Positions 1-11,611 of a stretch of 64,000 bases of DNA are shown piece after piece. The notes under the pieces are model-generated. The model made no database searches. It was given only the letters and a program-made list of their open reading frames with translations, and was not told the origin of the DNA. Source of the stretch: Argopecten irradians (lineage: Eukaryota > Mollusca > Bivalvia > Pectinida > Pectinidae); the NCBI RefSeq assembly GCF_041381155.1, contig NC_091135.1, positions 64,445,067 to 64,509,066 of the forward strand, read 5' to 3'. Position 1 is the stretch's first letter; every line of letters begins with the position of its first letter. The position numbers and the translations under genes were made by a program.

Positions 1-1083
1 CGATTACCGTAAATGCATATAACCGCTCTGACACCCACAAAATGATTACCGGCGATTACCGTAAATACATATAACCGCTCTGACACCCACAAAATGATTA
101 CCGGCGATTACCGTAAATACCCATAACCGCTATGACATCCACAAAATGATTACCGGCGATTACCGTAAATACATATAACCGCTCTGACACCCACAAAATG
201 ATTACCGGCGATTACCGTAAATACATATAACCACTCTGACACCCACAAAATGATAACCGGCGATTACCGTAAATACATATAACCGCTCTGACACCCACAA
301 GGTGATTACCGGCGATTACCGTAAATACATATAACCGCTCTGACACCCACAAAATAATAATCGGCGATTACCGTAAATACCCATAACCGCTCTGACATCC
401 ACAAAATGATTACCGGCGATTACCGTAAATACATATAACCGCTCTGACACCCACAAAATGATTACCGGCGATTACCGTAAATACATATAACCGCTCTGAC
501 ACCCACAAAATGATTACCGGCGATTACCGTAAATACCCATAACCGCTCTGACACCCACAAAATGATTACCGAAGATTACCGTAAATACCTATAACCGCTC
601 TGACATCCACAAAATGATTACCGGCGATTACCGTAAATAGTTATAACCGCTCTGACACCCACAAAATGATTACCGGCGATTACCGTAAATACATATAACC
701 GCTCTGACATCCACAAAATGATTACCGGCGATTACCGTAAATACGTATAACCGCTCTGACATCCACAAAAATGATTACCGGCGATAACCGTAAATACCCA
801 TAACCGCTCTCACACCCACAAAATGATTACCGGCGATTATTGTAAATACCCATAACCGCTCTGACATCCACAAAATGATTACCGGCGATTACCGTAAATA
901 CCTATAACTGCTCTGACATCCACAAAAATGATTACCGGCGATTACCGTAAATACCCATAACCGCCCTGACATCCACAAAATGATTACCGGTAATTACCGT
1001 AAATACCCATAAACGCTCTGACATCCACAAAATGATTACCGGCGATTACCGTAAATACCTATAACCGCCCTGACATTCTCAAA
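1..1083. repeat. 52-bp tandem minisatellite, about 20 copies
   Basis: The phrase GATTACCGTAAATAC recurs every 52 bp, followed by ATAACCGCTCTGACA and CCACAAAATGATTACCGGC. Units differ by point changes (ACATATAACC versus CCCATAACC) and by single-base indels. The array begins before the window and decays into unique sequence near 1083. No coding role is visible. Confidence 0.95.
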
Positions 1084-1089
1084 ATGTAT

Positions 1090-2021
1090 TGTTAGTTCTT
1101 GTAAATTTATATGCGTTCCTGTTAGATGAAACATACGGCAGAGAGTCAGAATAATAAAACAGTCGTGAACTTTTGCTCTGGTAAATATGATGTGGTACGA
1201 AATGGAAAAAAAGGGATATTAACATCGGCTCAATATCCTTTTTTCCATTAACTGTACAATAGTAAATAAACGATCTGAAATAAAGTTAAACTAAACTAAC
1301 ATAAACATGTTATATATTCGACGGATTCCACTTGTTGGACATACTGTATTGTTATATCCGTCACATTTGCTTGTTATTTCATCACAACACGTGTAGTTAT
1401 AGAGAAAGCACCTGTGTGATAGCAGGAAGACGTAAGGATCATATGTTACGTTCTAATGAGTCTACCTGTGTTAGACCCTTCACCGGAAGTACAAAAAGCA
1501 CGGTAAAGTTTTACTAATGGTCTGCATCCATGCAACAGACAGAACATAGTCATAGCAGACCGAATAGCAATATTTCCTGGGCTTAATTTGAGTTATAGAA
1601 TTCCAAAACTGGTACAATCCCCCGACAATAGCCAAGAGAGAGGCACATTTAATAGGTTATTAAAAACTTGTATTACGTTCTCAAAGGCTGTGAAATTCTA
1701 TACTATGTTCGTGATCTTTAATTCTAAAATCAAGTTTTGAAATGTAAACAGTTTGACAAAGAGGAAAGCGACATCGCTTAACGTGTTAGATAAACTATCA
1801 AGACAGTGTCAATATATATACACAGTGTACTCCATGATCACGACAAAAACTATTGTCATAGCAAATACATTAGCATTTGCGCTACTGCTAATAAACTGAC
1901 AACTAGCGAACCTCCTCGATAATCCAGGGGTTAATTACTATCGCCATAGTGAGGATGGTGAACGAATGGATAGCCAGTTTTGTAGTAGCAAATGCTGAGA
2001 CAGTCCGATAATCCACTCCGA
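1090..2021. other. Intergenic, no feature recognised
   Basis: Unique AT-rich sequence between two satellites. A short open frame of 61 codons has no recognisable domain, no splice context and no homologous copy elsewhere in the window. I see nothing else here. Confidence 0.6.
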
Positions 2022-3100
2022 AAGAGTATGAGTATCGAACTGAATACCCTTGAGAGTAGAGTATTGGGTTGAATGCCCATGGGAGTAGAGTATCGGACTG
2101 AATATCCTTGGGAGTAGAGTATCGGACTGAATATCCCTGGGAGTAGAGTATCGGGCTGAATACCCTTGGGAGTAGAGTATCGGACTCAATATCCCTGGGA
2201 GTAGATTATCGAACTGAATATCCTTGGGAGTAGAGTATCGGGCTGAATACCCATGGGAGTAGAGTATCGGGCTGAATATCCTTGGGAGTAGAGTATCGGG
2301 CTGAATACCCATGGGAGTAGAGTATCGGACTGAATATCCTCGGGAGTAGAGTATCGGACTGAATATCCCTGGGAGTAGAGTATCGGGCTGAATACCCTTG
2401 GGAGTAGAGTATCGGACTGAATACCTTTGGGAGTAGAGTATCGGTCTGAATACCCTTGGGAGTAGAGTATCGGACTGAATATCCTTGGGAGTAGAGTATC
2501 GGACTGAATACCCTTGGGAGTAGAATATCGGGCTAAATACCCTTGGGAGTAGAGTATCGGCTGAATACCTTTGGGAGTAGAGTATCGGCCTGAATACCCT
2601 TGGGAGTAGAGTATCGGACTGAATATCCTTGGGAGAAGAGTATCGGACTGAATACCCTTGGGAGTAGAGTATCGGACTGAATACCTTTGGGAGTAGAGTA
2701 TCGGACTGAATATCTTTGGGAGCAGAGTATCGGATTGAATACTCTTGGGAGTAGAGTATCGGACTGAATATCCTTGGGAGTAGAGTATCAGGCTGAATAC
2801 CTATCCTTGGGAGTAGAGTATCGGACTGAATACCCTTGGGAGTAGAGTATCGGACTGAATACCCTTGGGAGTAGAGTATCGGACTGAATACCTTTGGGAG
2901 TAGAATATCGGACTGAATACTCTTGGGAGTAGAGTATCGAACTGAATATCCTTGGGAGTAGAGTATCAGGCTGAATACCCTTGGGAGAAGAGTATCGGAC
3001 GGAATACCCTTGGGAGTAGAGTATCAGGCTGAATACCCTTGGGAGTAGAATATCGGGCTGAATATCCTTGGGAGTAGAGTATCGGGCTGAATATCCTTGG
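2022..3100. repeat. 29-bp tandem minisatellite, about 37 copies
   Basis: The unit is CTTGGGAGTAGAGTATCGG followed by (A/G)CTGAATAYC, repeating every 29 bp. Because 3 x 29 is 87, each minus-strand frame reads a 29-residue pseudo-peptide period. This explains the 124- and 131-residue open frames here. They are repeat artefacts, not genes. Confidence 0.95.
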
Positions 3101-3810
3101 CTAACGAATTTCCTGGTCATATACAATTGTACAGTATTATATTTTACTGATTTTCTACTCCGGTACGTCCATATGAACTGCAATGAATCCTCAGACCCTG
3201 TGGTCTAGACCCGCTACCTATCCAAGAGCAATGGCTGATTTTCTTACATCATAAATAGCAATAGGACTTCCACCGAACTGCTGTACATCGTCGGGCAAAT
3301 ATCTTGAACATGAAACCGTAATGTTTAAACATGAAGTTCAGAATTTCCCATAAAGAAGTTAATTTCTAAAATTAAATGAAAGGACCTTCCATAAAATCTT
3401 CAATGCTTTCCTAAAGAGAAATTCCTTAACCCATGTAGTTCGGAGATAGGGAAGGGGAAGCAACCCTGCCGCTTGCAGTTGGGGTCACTCGATCTGAGTT
3501 GTGTCTGTACATGCGTACCTGTGAAGTAGGGCACTAGGCCACGCTGTCTAGTGACTCAAGATAACTCGTGGAAAATTTCATTCATAAAACCGAAGTTTAA
3601 AAGTCAACATGTATATTACCCTTTCATGTGGAAATGTGTGTCACGCTTCACCTGGCGGTATCTGCCAGGTATGGAAAAGCAGTTGTCAAGTCATGCCATA
3701 ACAGGAATATTTTATACACAATTGGTCACGTTTCGATCGTCAATTCATTGTAGGCGTCTCAGCACGAACTCAACACGACTGCCAAGTGACTAAATTATGA
3801 GTTACTATCC
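3101..3810. other. Intergenic, no feature recognised
   Basis: Unique sequence between the 29-bp satellite and the foldback element. No exon-like segment, RNA gene or repeat was recognised. Confidence 0.5.
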
Positions 3811-4809
3811 TTAAGGTTCATGTAATGGCTTTAAACAGTGATATTTTGCAAGCCTAAAACGCATTACTGTGCTGCAATTGAACAGAACTAATTTCATTAA
3901 TTGTTGGTATATACCCTGGCTAACTGTCAGTCTTACTGTTGATATGTAATTTGTGGAGCTGCGTGTAAAATACAGTAAAATATGAGAAAAATGTATAGTT
4001 CTGGAGAAGACATAGAACTCGTGTGAATTGCATTGATGGAACCAAATAATCATGCCATCGTGTTCAGTTGTGAATATGCCAGGTACTCCAACAGTTTGTT
4101 TGGCAAAATCGGACCAGCAACTAGCGCAGGAGCCTAGTGTTGTAAATGCAAATGGCTGCTATAAATGGCGGATCGAAAATATCGCATATAAGAAGCCATC
4201 TCAATTGATACAAATGTTTTTATAGACACCAAAAGGTAGTCTGAACTTAACAAGAAGACTCTTCACGAAAAAAATAGTTCAAACAATCTGTTTGGGGCGA
4301 AAAATGCAAATTTCCGGAAAGAGCCTCAAAGTCCACATTTTAACTATTTTTTCGTAAATATTCTTCTTGTCATGTTCAGAGTACCTTATAGTGTATATAA
4401 GAGCACTTGTATCAATTAAAATGTCTTTTTATATGCTATATTTGTGATCCGCCATTTAAAGCAGCCATTTGCATTTACAACAATAGGCTCCTGCGCTATT
4501 CGCTGGTCCGATTTTGCCACACAAACTGTTGGAGTACCTGGCATAGTCACTACTGAACACGATAGCATCTTTATTTGGTTCCATCAATGCAATTCACACG
4601 AGTTCTATGTCTTCTCCAGAAATATACATTTTTCTCTTATTTTACTGAAATTTACAAGCAGCTTCACAAATTACTTATCAACAGTAAGACTGACAGTTAG
4701 CCAGGGTATATACCAACAATTAATTAAATTAGTTCTGTTCAATTGCAGCACAGTAATGCGTTTTAGGCTTGCAAAATATCACTGGTTAAAGCCATTACAT
4801 GAACCTTAA
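3811..4809. mobile_element. Foldback (long-TIR) DNA element with TTAA ends
   Basis: The two halves are inverted copies of each other. The left arm runs about 3815-4283 and the right arm about 4337-4805, with a loop of roughly 50 bp. The ends read TTAA-GGTTCATGTAATGGC and GCCATTACATGAACC-TTAA, so TTAA is the likely target duplication, as in piggyBac and Kolobok groups. Arms differ at scattered positions, so this is not a recent hairpin artefact. The same 70-codon open frame appears in both arms on opposite strands, simply because the arms are copies. No transposase is present, so it is non-autonomous. Confidence 0.85.
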
Positions 4810-5183
4810 TCTCACAAACGTTAAAGGTTGCATGTATATGACGATTTCTTTCAAGATAGAGTAGTTTTTTGGACAACATAAGACGTAGCAAAGATAAAGT
4901 GTGGCGTGTACGTTATTCTGCGGGAGTAATTCACGTATCGAGGTTGAAAACTACATCTATTTTTTTTAAAGAAGGTTGTTTTGGTTATATTGCGGATAAG
5001 ATAAATACCCTCGAAACTCAAGGGGTTACTATCACTAACGTTAACGTCAGTGATAGTAATTCCTGGATTATCGAGGATGACGGTGTACTAAACCCCAAGA
5101 CATTCGGTAATATAAAGTTTCTTTTTCATGTGATTATTTGTTTTGTTTTGATAGCAACAATGAATTACTGGTTAAATTTCAGA

Positions 5184-5189
5184 TTTATT
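5184..5189 (-). terminator. Poly(A) signal of the CFAP90-like gene
   Basis: Minus-strand AATAAA lies 47 bp beyond the TAA stop at 5236-5238. This is a normal distance for a short 3' UTR. Only the hexamer was seen, with no downstream confirmation. Confidence 0.5.
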
Positions 5190-5235
5190 TATATGTCCAC
5201 TTCCTCGCCTGATACTGTCGATATTTAGCATAGTG

Positions 5236-5394
5236 TTACGGATCAAGGGGAGGTAACCCTGTCCCCCGTTTGTGGTAGAAACCTTTCTGGATGTGTTCAA
5301 TACAAACGTGTGTACGACTGAATGTTTCCAGTGGCTTGTACACACGGTTTCCATACTGGGATGAGCTCAGAACCGGAACTGTCCGGCGTGTTTC
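5236..5394 (-). CDS. CFAP90-like gene, exon 4 (terminal coding exon)
   Basis: Acceptor TTTTCAG ends at 5395; 52 codons, then TAA. The peptide begins ETRRTVPVLSSSQYG and ends GTGLPPLDP. The VPVLSSS block is the most diagnostic part of the DUF4541 family. The poly(A) hexamer follows at 5184. Confidence 0.75.
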   Translation of the reverse strand, partial: ETRRTVPVLSSSQYGNRVYKPLETFSRTHVCIEHIQKGFYHKRGTGLPPLDP

Positions 5395-6823
5395 CTGAAA
5401 ACCAAATAAAATAATTAATACAACCGATTCCATGCAGTGTTAATGTTACATACGATATAAATTTTATTGACATATATATATACAGTCACAAGGATAAGAC
5501 AGTAGGCAAAGCCTATCATCTACATGTAAGTCTTCTCCTTAATTTCTAGTGAACATTTATGTTCCGGGAGGACCTTACCTGAATGGCATACATACATATG
5601 GGAGACTGTAGCATTTATTTGTTAGTCTCCTTGCGTCATTAAAAACAATATCAAAATAATACACGGAACCTTTTCATAAATTCCTCACTGGAAATTGGTT
5701 TCCCCTCATGCAAAAGGCAAACTAGTTTTGTGCAAAAAAAAAGATGTCTTTACTGTTGTCATTCTACACAAAATAACCAATCAAATCATATCATAGAAAA
5801 CATAACATTTTGCATGCCAGATTAAGAAACAAATCCAGCACTCTTAAGTCTTAATAATGACTTATTTCAAGCTAATTTAATTAATTACAAACACTGTCAA
5901 TGAGGACATCCTATCGAAGATGCACATCATTTCTTTTTCGTATGCAACAATTATACTAATCAACGCCTAAAACTATTTCGTGAGCTAAATGATTTCATCC
6001 CGTTAGACCTGCACCTACTTCTATTCGGTAATTCTATTTTATCCAAGCAAGATAACGAAACTTAAAGATACTAATAGATTTAATTAGAATATAGCTTTGT
6101 TTGTTTTAATATATTACATCATTCTGGTCTTTCCCGGCTCGGGTGACAAATATGTTTGTGATAAGATTTTATAGAAGAATCAGCGAACGAAAAGGAGAAA
6201 GACATCGAAGGCACGGTATGTGTTGAACGAATACGTACCCGGCCTACTATACCTTTCGGCCAGGTACGAATTGGTCCCTATGTGTCGTAGTGGAGCACTG
6301 CCTCCGAAAATCACTCGGGCATCGTTTTCTTTACTTTTTTGTAGGTTTTCAGATATTTTATGCGTATACATGCGTTTACATATGATTTTTGTCCAAAACA
6401 AACATAACTACCATTCTTAATACCTACCGTACCGCTCACAAGACGTCAAATTTGTGGACTTGCCGTATAAATTTCCTTCAGAAAGACCTTCATATGTATT
6501 ATGTAAAAAATAATGCCTCGATGAGAATTTGATATTTTATGTGGTTCAGTTTTATTCCCTAGAAGGTAAGCGATATCAAACAAGTACGATAAAATGCAAA
6601 CAAACGTTTTATAATGCTTTGCATAATCATTACTTTGCTCCATTAGTAGTAATAGGCACCAATTGTAGCTCTAAAGACGACACAATTTTCTGTCAAAAAG
6701 TCTTTTGAGCTACAATATTGCAGCTACGGTATGTGATGATTGTCACCTGAGCCGGGATGGACCATCTACTTTATTATATATATATATATATGTTATATAT
6801 GCTAATAAGGTTCTTTCCTCTCT

Positions 6824-6880
<57 letters not shown>

Positions 6881-9800
6881 ATATGTTTGTATATAGTTAA
6901 GGTCATCCGTTTGTTGTTGTATATAATAGATAATAATTGGAGCAGGCTTAATATAAGTTTGTGAACTTTTGCCCAATCCTTTTTGTGTATGAATTTACAA
7001 ATAAACTATGTTTAAATCGATATCACTATAATGCATGAAATATATATCTACCTCTTCATGCATGGCTTGTCCGGTGGTGGACATCGGCTTGCGGTCATCC
7101 CTATGAATCTTACTGTCGTAATCATACTTTATATGGAACAGACGCTTGTAATTGGTCGACACATCCGCCTGCAAACAAGAAAGGTAATATAATTTGGATA
7201 CAGAGAACAACAATATCATAATTCAGTTCAACGTATTGCTTTCTTGCATCCATACAAAAGGGATCGAAAGCAGAACATATACATTAAAACAACAACGTAG
7301 ACATTTATCAATCAAGTTTTCCTCAGTTCAAATGACTTTTCAATAAAGATGCCTAAATCGAAGAGTCGTATAAAATTTTCAAAATCTGTTAGATGATGGT
7401 TAATTTCATCTTTATGTAAATTCTCACTGTAGAGTTAACGGGCCACTTAAAAATAAAGTGGGTTTCATTCTCCACGTCATTACAGCGAAACGCAGATGAC
7501 GGGGAATGTTTTTTACCCTACCCGCCTCGATTTCTAGACTGTTTGCTAATTCGCAGTTTTGCGAGCAATTTTCTGAATTCAAAATCCTTTATAGAAACAT
7601 AGGGTTCTTCCTTAGAGTTTTGTTTGAGTTTACTACACAGAAAAAAATTACTATTGTTATCTGACTGATTTATCTTAGTTGTACAAATCGCCTTGAATGT
7701 ACCTTGTATCGATTTCTAGAATAATAGTTTCAGACTACGTTTTAACATCCTACTAGAATTGTCATTTTCAAAGTTGTAAGAAATTTTCTTTTCTTTTATA
7801 ATATTTGAAACATAGGAAACCCACGGATACGTTCCATTTGCATGTATATTTTTACTGACAGTCGGTGCTTCTTTCACCAGGACATTGATGTTTTTTGTGA
7901 AATCCTTCTTAAATAGCATAAAGCTTGTATATTAAACTATATATGATTTAGCCCTGGAAGCTATATTCACCGCATACTAAGCCATTTTGCAGAATTTCAA
8001 ATTAATTTACTCGAATGGTGTTTTATCAATTATGGAAAATGGATCAAACCATGTCTTGTTCGAGCAAGCTCTATTACTCACATTCGCTATCTTGCTATAA
8101 TAATCTGCATACCAAATTTCAGTTATACGTCAAAATTGGTCCGACTAGGGAATTGAATTATTTTTTTCCATAGCCATATGGGCATATCAGCTATTCCGTT
8201 AGCAATTGTTTAATTGATAATAAACTTTTTTTTTTCACTTTTCGCACAAATTCCTAACAATGTTCGGAGCGTCAGATGAGGAATGGTATGGGCTTTACGC
8301 AGGTTACAGATACTGGGACCCAACCAATGAGGAATGGTATGGGCTTTACGCAGGTTACAGATACAGGGACCCAACCAATGAGGAATAGTATGGGCTTTAC
8401 GCAGGTTACAGATACTGGGACCCAACCAATGAGGAATGGTATCGGCTTTACGCAGGTTACAGATACTGGGACCCAACCAATGAGGAATGGTATGGGCTTT
8501 ACGCAGGTTACAGATACTGGGACCCAACCAATGAGGAATGGTATGGGCTTTACGCAGGTTACAGATACTGGGACCCAACCAATGAGGAATGGTATGGGCT
8601 TTACGCAGGTTACAGATACTGGGACCCAACCAATGAGGAATGGTATCGGCTTTACGCAGGTTACAGATACTGGGACCCAACCAATGAGGAATGGTATGGG
8701 CTTTACGCAGGTTACAGATACAGGGACCCAACCAATGAGGAATGGTATCGGCTTTACGCAGGTTACAGATACTGGGACCAAACCAATGAGGAATGGTATC
8801 GGCTTTACGCAGGTTACAGATACTGGGACCCAACCAATGAGGAATGGTATGGGCTTTACGCAGGTTACAGATACAGGGACCCAACCAATGAGGAATGGTA
8901 TGGGCTTTACGCAGGTTACAGATACTGGGACCCAACCAATGAGGAATGGTATGGGCTTTACGCAGGTTACAGATACTGGGACCCAACCAATGAAGAATGG
9001 TATGGGCTTTACGCAGGTTACAGATACTGGGACCCAACCAATGAGGAATGGTATGGGCTTTACGCAGGTTACAGATACTGGGACCCAACCAATGAGGAAT
9101 GGTATGGGCTTTACGCAGGTTACAGATACTGGGACCCAACCAATGAGGAATGGTATGGGCTTTACGCAGGTTACAGATACTGGGACCCAACCAGCAGTCG
9201 TGAAGGAACAGCAGTCGTGATTGTGTGTATATTCTACTGTGTGTCCAGATTTCTGAATGTCCGGAGCTGCTGACGAATACTTCGTGATGGTGTTGTTTTG
9301 TTTAAGTGGAAATAAAGTGTTTCGTGAGATGCAATCAATTAAATTTTCCCCAAATCATGACTACTGGTCCTTTACGACTACTAGTAGAATCCCAGTAAAG
9401 TTAAATTTACCAGTTTTTCACCCCGGGCATCGTGGTATATGGTCTCTTACCAATGGTGTCCTGCACGGGGGTGTGGATTAATCAATATCAATCAATATTT
9501 TTTATTTCAGTGTCACACATCGTAAAAATATACAGCCAAGTAATTTTTGATGCCCAGCCGATATCGGCTTATGAGACACTTATGAAAAGGTATAGAGTTA
9601 AACATTCCTCGCTGTTTTAAATAATAAAACTATGTTTAAAATCACATTGGAAGTACAGAAGTAATTTCATCATGTTATCATTTAAAATATTTCTTTACAT
9701 TCTTAAAATAAGCCTTCTTCGTTTCATCATTTGATAAATTGTTTTAGATAATAGAAATTGAAGTCCATTATTACAGATTAAATACAACACATTTTCAATT

Positions 9801-11529
9801 GAAGTGAGTTAAAAATGAACAGAGAAAATGAGGTTCATCTTCCACTTTATCTGGACAAAAACGACCGATTTACGCTGCTCCATCGGCAAGTTAGTGTATT
9901 GCCCAGTTTCTGATAGTAAAGGGAGACAACCGAGTCTAAGCTTGGCGAGGTGGCTCCAATAGTGACGTGGTAAAATTGTATTAATTAAATATTAATTAAT
10001 TATGTCATTCCATATGACGAAAGTATATACTAAGCAGGAAACTTACATATGCCTGTCCAACATGTGGAAAAAGTATTGTAGAAATACGTGTTCCGTTTGT
10101 GGAGGTCACATAGGTTCAGGTTAGTTACTTATCACGGTATTCCGTGTGTATGGACCGTACATAGTAAAACATGGTTATAACGAACATCTGGGGACCAACA
10201 AAATCACTTCGTTATAACGAACATCTGTGCACCAACAAAATCACTTCCTTATAACGAACATCTGGGCACCAACAAAATCACTTCGTTATAACGAACATCT
10301 GGGGACCAGCAAAATCATTTCGTTATAACGAACATCTGGGCACCAACAAAATAATAACGAACATTTGGGTACAAATAAAATTACTTCGTTATAACGAACA
10401 TCTTGGTACCAACGAAATCGCGTCGTTATTACGAACATCTGGGTCCAAAAAATCGCTTTGTTATAACTAACATCTGGGGACCAACAAAACCACTTCGTTA
10501 GTAACATACATAATTTGTCTTACACGTATTACAGATACTTATAAGACTCTTGACGGGAACGAAAACTAATAAGTTATAATTGATTATAAGTGTTCCGTTA
10601 TCATTGAACGATGCTTTACTGTATACTTACCACGGTGTTGCGCGTGCGGGGACCGTAAATGGTATCCCTGCCTTCATCAATCATCTGCCGGGACCACTGT
10701 TTGATGCCAGTCCATGTTTTTGATCCATCTCCAACAGTGGCCAGGTGACGCTTGCTGATCCTATCCCTTCTCTGATAGAGTAAACATTGCTCTTACAATG
10801 GCATCTACTATGGTCACAGAAACATCCACCCTTTTTAAGATGTATTTACCAGCCGATATTTTGACAGGGTATTTGATAAATTCTAGCGTTCATTAACGAA
10901 TGACATCAAAAGGAGAAGAGAAATATTCGGTACATGTATAATCATGATTTCATGACTTAGTCGCTTCCATCAAAAGATATTCAAAATTTCAAATGAATGA
11001 TAAATATTGCTTGGACAATAAAACAATTGGTTGTTTTCTAGGATAATATTCTCAATTTAAGAAGTAAAGCAACATTATACGATAAAGAAGTCGCAGATTT
11101 GTTTTCAATCAACCAGGGATCAAGTACCCGCGGACATGATTTGAAAGTGTACAAAGAGCATTCAAGGCTGTGCGTGAGAAAACACTCGTTTACCCAGAGA
11201 GTCGTGAATACTTGGAACAGTCTCCCATCAAATGTTGTTCAGTCTAGGACAGTTAAGCAATTTGAATATGAACTCGATTCACATTGGAAAAATCAGCCAC
11301 TAAAGTATTTATACACTGAAAAAATAAATCCATGAATTTCTAAGAGCTGACTATTATAGGATTATAAAAAATCCTGTACATGTTAACATGTATGTTGTCA
11401 GAATAAATCTATGTATCTATGTATTATTTGTACCTGTAAGACGTTTTTCCACAAACCAGCTAATTCCCCAGGGGACGGCGAACTCTTCCCATAAAGGGAC
11501 ATCCTTCCTTCCATTAATCTCTCAGACAT
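5236..11529 (-). CDS. CFAP90/C5orf49-like (DUF4541) ciliary protein, four exons
   Basis: Spliced gene assembled by hand. Coding exons in transcript order are 11527-11529 (ATG) back to 11434, 10771-10631, 7168-7052 and 5394-5236 (stop), giving 170 codons plus stop. Every junction is phase 0, with donors GTACAA, GTAAGT, GTAGAT and acceptors ending CAG. The C-terminal half has YDSKIHRDDRK and then a segment with VPVLSSSQYG and FYHKRGTG. From memory this pattern (HRDDR, then VPVLSSSxYG, then a KxFYxK-type tail) is that of CFAP90/C5orf49, which binds inside ciliary doublet microtubules. The N-terminal 79 residues are basic and not recognised. Introns hold a 51-bp satellite, a 37-bp satellite and a LINE tail. 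The family name is an inference. The exon structure itself is well supported by consistent phases and in-frame joins. Confidence 0.65.
5395..7051 (-). other. CFAP90-like gene, intron 3
   Basis: 1.66 kb. It contains a TA-rich run near 6772-6795 and a (CT)n microsatellite at 6817-6877. Short open frames here are shadows or microsatellite products such as Arg-Glu and Ser-Leu runs. Nothing else was recognised. Confidence 0.6.
6817..6877. repeat. (CT)n microsatellite
   Basis: About 30 CT dinucleotides with one interruption (TCCTC). It lies in intron 3 of the CFAP90-like gene and is likely length-polymorphic. Confidence 0.95.
7052..7168 (-). CDS. CFAP90-like gene, exon 3
   Basis: 39 codons in phase 0, from ADVSTNYKRLFHIKYDY to AMHEE. 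The acceptor is TTGTTTGCAG and the donor GAG-GTAGATA. It contains the HRDDRK motif of the family. Confidence 0.75.
7219..7437 (-). repeat. Dispersed repeat copy, inverted relative to 14605-14875
   Basis: The reverse complement matches 14605-14875 over about 220 bp. Shared blocks include the segment around ACAGATTTTGAAAAT and the GATCCCTTTTGTATGGATG block. The plus-strand partner ends in TTGAATTGAATTG, a short-repeat tail of the kind seen at 3' ends of some non-LTR retrotransposons. Probably a LINE 3' UTR or a short element. The identity is inferred. Confidence 0.65.
7440..8270. other. CFAP90-like intron 2, unique part
   Basis: AT-rich intronic sequence upstream of the 51-bp satellite. No exon, RNA gene or repeat was recognised. 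Confidence 0.5.
8275..9192. repeat. 51-bp tandem minisatellite, 18 copies
   Basis: The unit begins ATGAGGAATGGTATGGGC and continues through CTTTACGCAGGTTACAGA to the next copy 51 bp on. 51 is a multiple of three, so a 314-codon frame (plus) and a 326-codon frame (minus) stay open as a 17-residue repeat. The copies differ by a few substitutions (ATGGGC/ATCGGC, ACTGGG/ACAGGG). It lies inside an intron of the minus-strand gene. I do not call it coding. Confidence 0.95.
9196..10120. other. CFAP90-like intron 2, unique part
   Basis: About 0.9 kb of intronic sequence. Open frames of 62-74 codons have no recognised domains and no matching neighbours. Confidence 0.5.
10121..10165 (-). pseudogene. 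Ghost copy of CFAP90-like exon 2 (3' end)
   Basis: On the minus strand this reads T-M-Y-G-P-Y-T-R-N-T-V, then ATAAGT and an in-frame TAA. The 3' end of the real exon 2 (10631-10663) reads T-I-Y-G-P-R-T-R-N-T-V followed by the donor GTAAGT. Nine of eleven residues agree, and most differences are at third codon positions. The donor G is changed to A, so it cannot splice normally. The upstream part of the copy has been replaced by the 37-bp satellite. Confidence 0.6.
10168..10506. repeat. 37-bp tandem repeat, about 9 copies
   Basis: The unit reads GTTATAACGAACATCTGGG, then GACCAACAAAATCACTTC. It carries the short palindrome GTTATAAC. Some copies are truncated. It lies between the ghost exon and the real exon 2 of the CFAP90-like gene. 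Confidence 0.9.
10631..10771 (-). CDS. CFAP90-like gene, exon 2
   Basis: 47 codons in phase 0, beginning RRDRISKRHLATVGDG and ending GPRTRNTV, with donor GTG-GTAAGT and acceptor TCTATCAG. It is basic and shows no recognised domain. It is placed in this gene because the phases and frames join both neighbours. Confidence 0.7.
11041..11425 (+). mobile_element. 5'-truncated non-LTR retrotransposon, reverse-transcriptase C-terminus
   Basis: The open frame to 11335 contains GSSTRGHDLKVYK, then VRKHSFTQRVVNTWNSLP and a QFEYELDSHW tail. The pattern STRGH..K followed by FxxRVVNxWNSLPxxVV is the common C-terminus of CR1/L2/Jockey-group LINE polymerases. No upstream polymerase domain is present, so this is a dead 5'-truncated copy. 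The 3' end carries an octamer-like repeat of TCTATGTA. It sits in intron 1 of the CFAP90-like gene in the opposite orientation. Confidence 0.8.
11434..11529 (-). CDS. CFAP90-like gene, exon 1 (start)
   Basis: ATG at 11529-11527 opens 32 codons, MSERLMEGRMSLYGKSS and onward, ending VLQ before the donor GTACAA. A second in-frame ATG (residue 6) is possible. The first was chosen because the frame joins exon 2 either way and no further upstream ATG was seen in frame. Confidence 0.65.
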
Positions 11530-11611
11530 CTTCAGTTAATTCTTCCTTCGTTTTCTTAATATTTTATATTTGTGCTCCAACTTTACTCGCCGTCTCTAGG
11601 ATAAATAACTA

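Noticed and set aside
1938-3183. 124- and 131-codon minus-strand frames
   Set aside because: 29-bp satellite read in threes; no gene features.
4869-5228. 119-codon plus-strand frame next to the foldback
   Set aside because: No domain recognised. It overlaps the 3' end of the minus-strand gene and contains an internal inverted repeat (ACTAACGTTAACGT region). Too weak to call.
8210-9220. 314- and 326-codon open frames as repeat proteins
   Set aside because: Both are produced by a 51-bp satellite inside an intron. Opposite-strand frames are equally open, and there is no splice or start context supporting either.
10020-10080. Possible extra exon ending GCATAT-GTAAGT on the minus strand
   Set aside because: The donor looks good but no acceptor or homologous peptide was found upstream.
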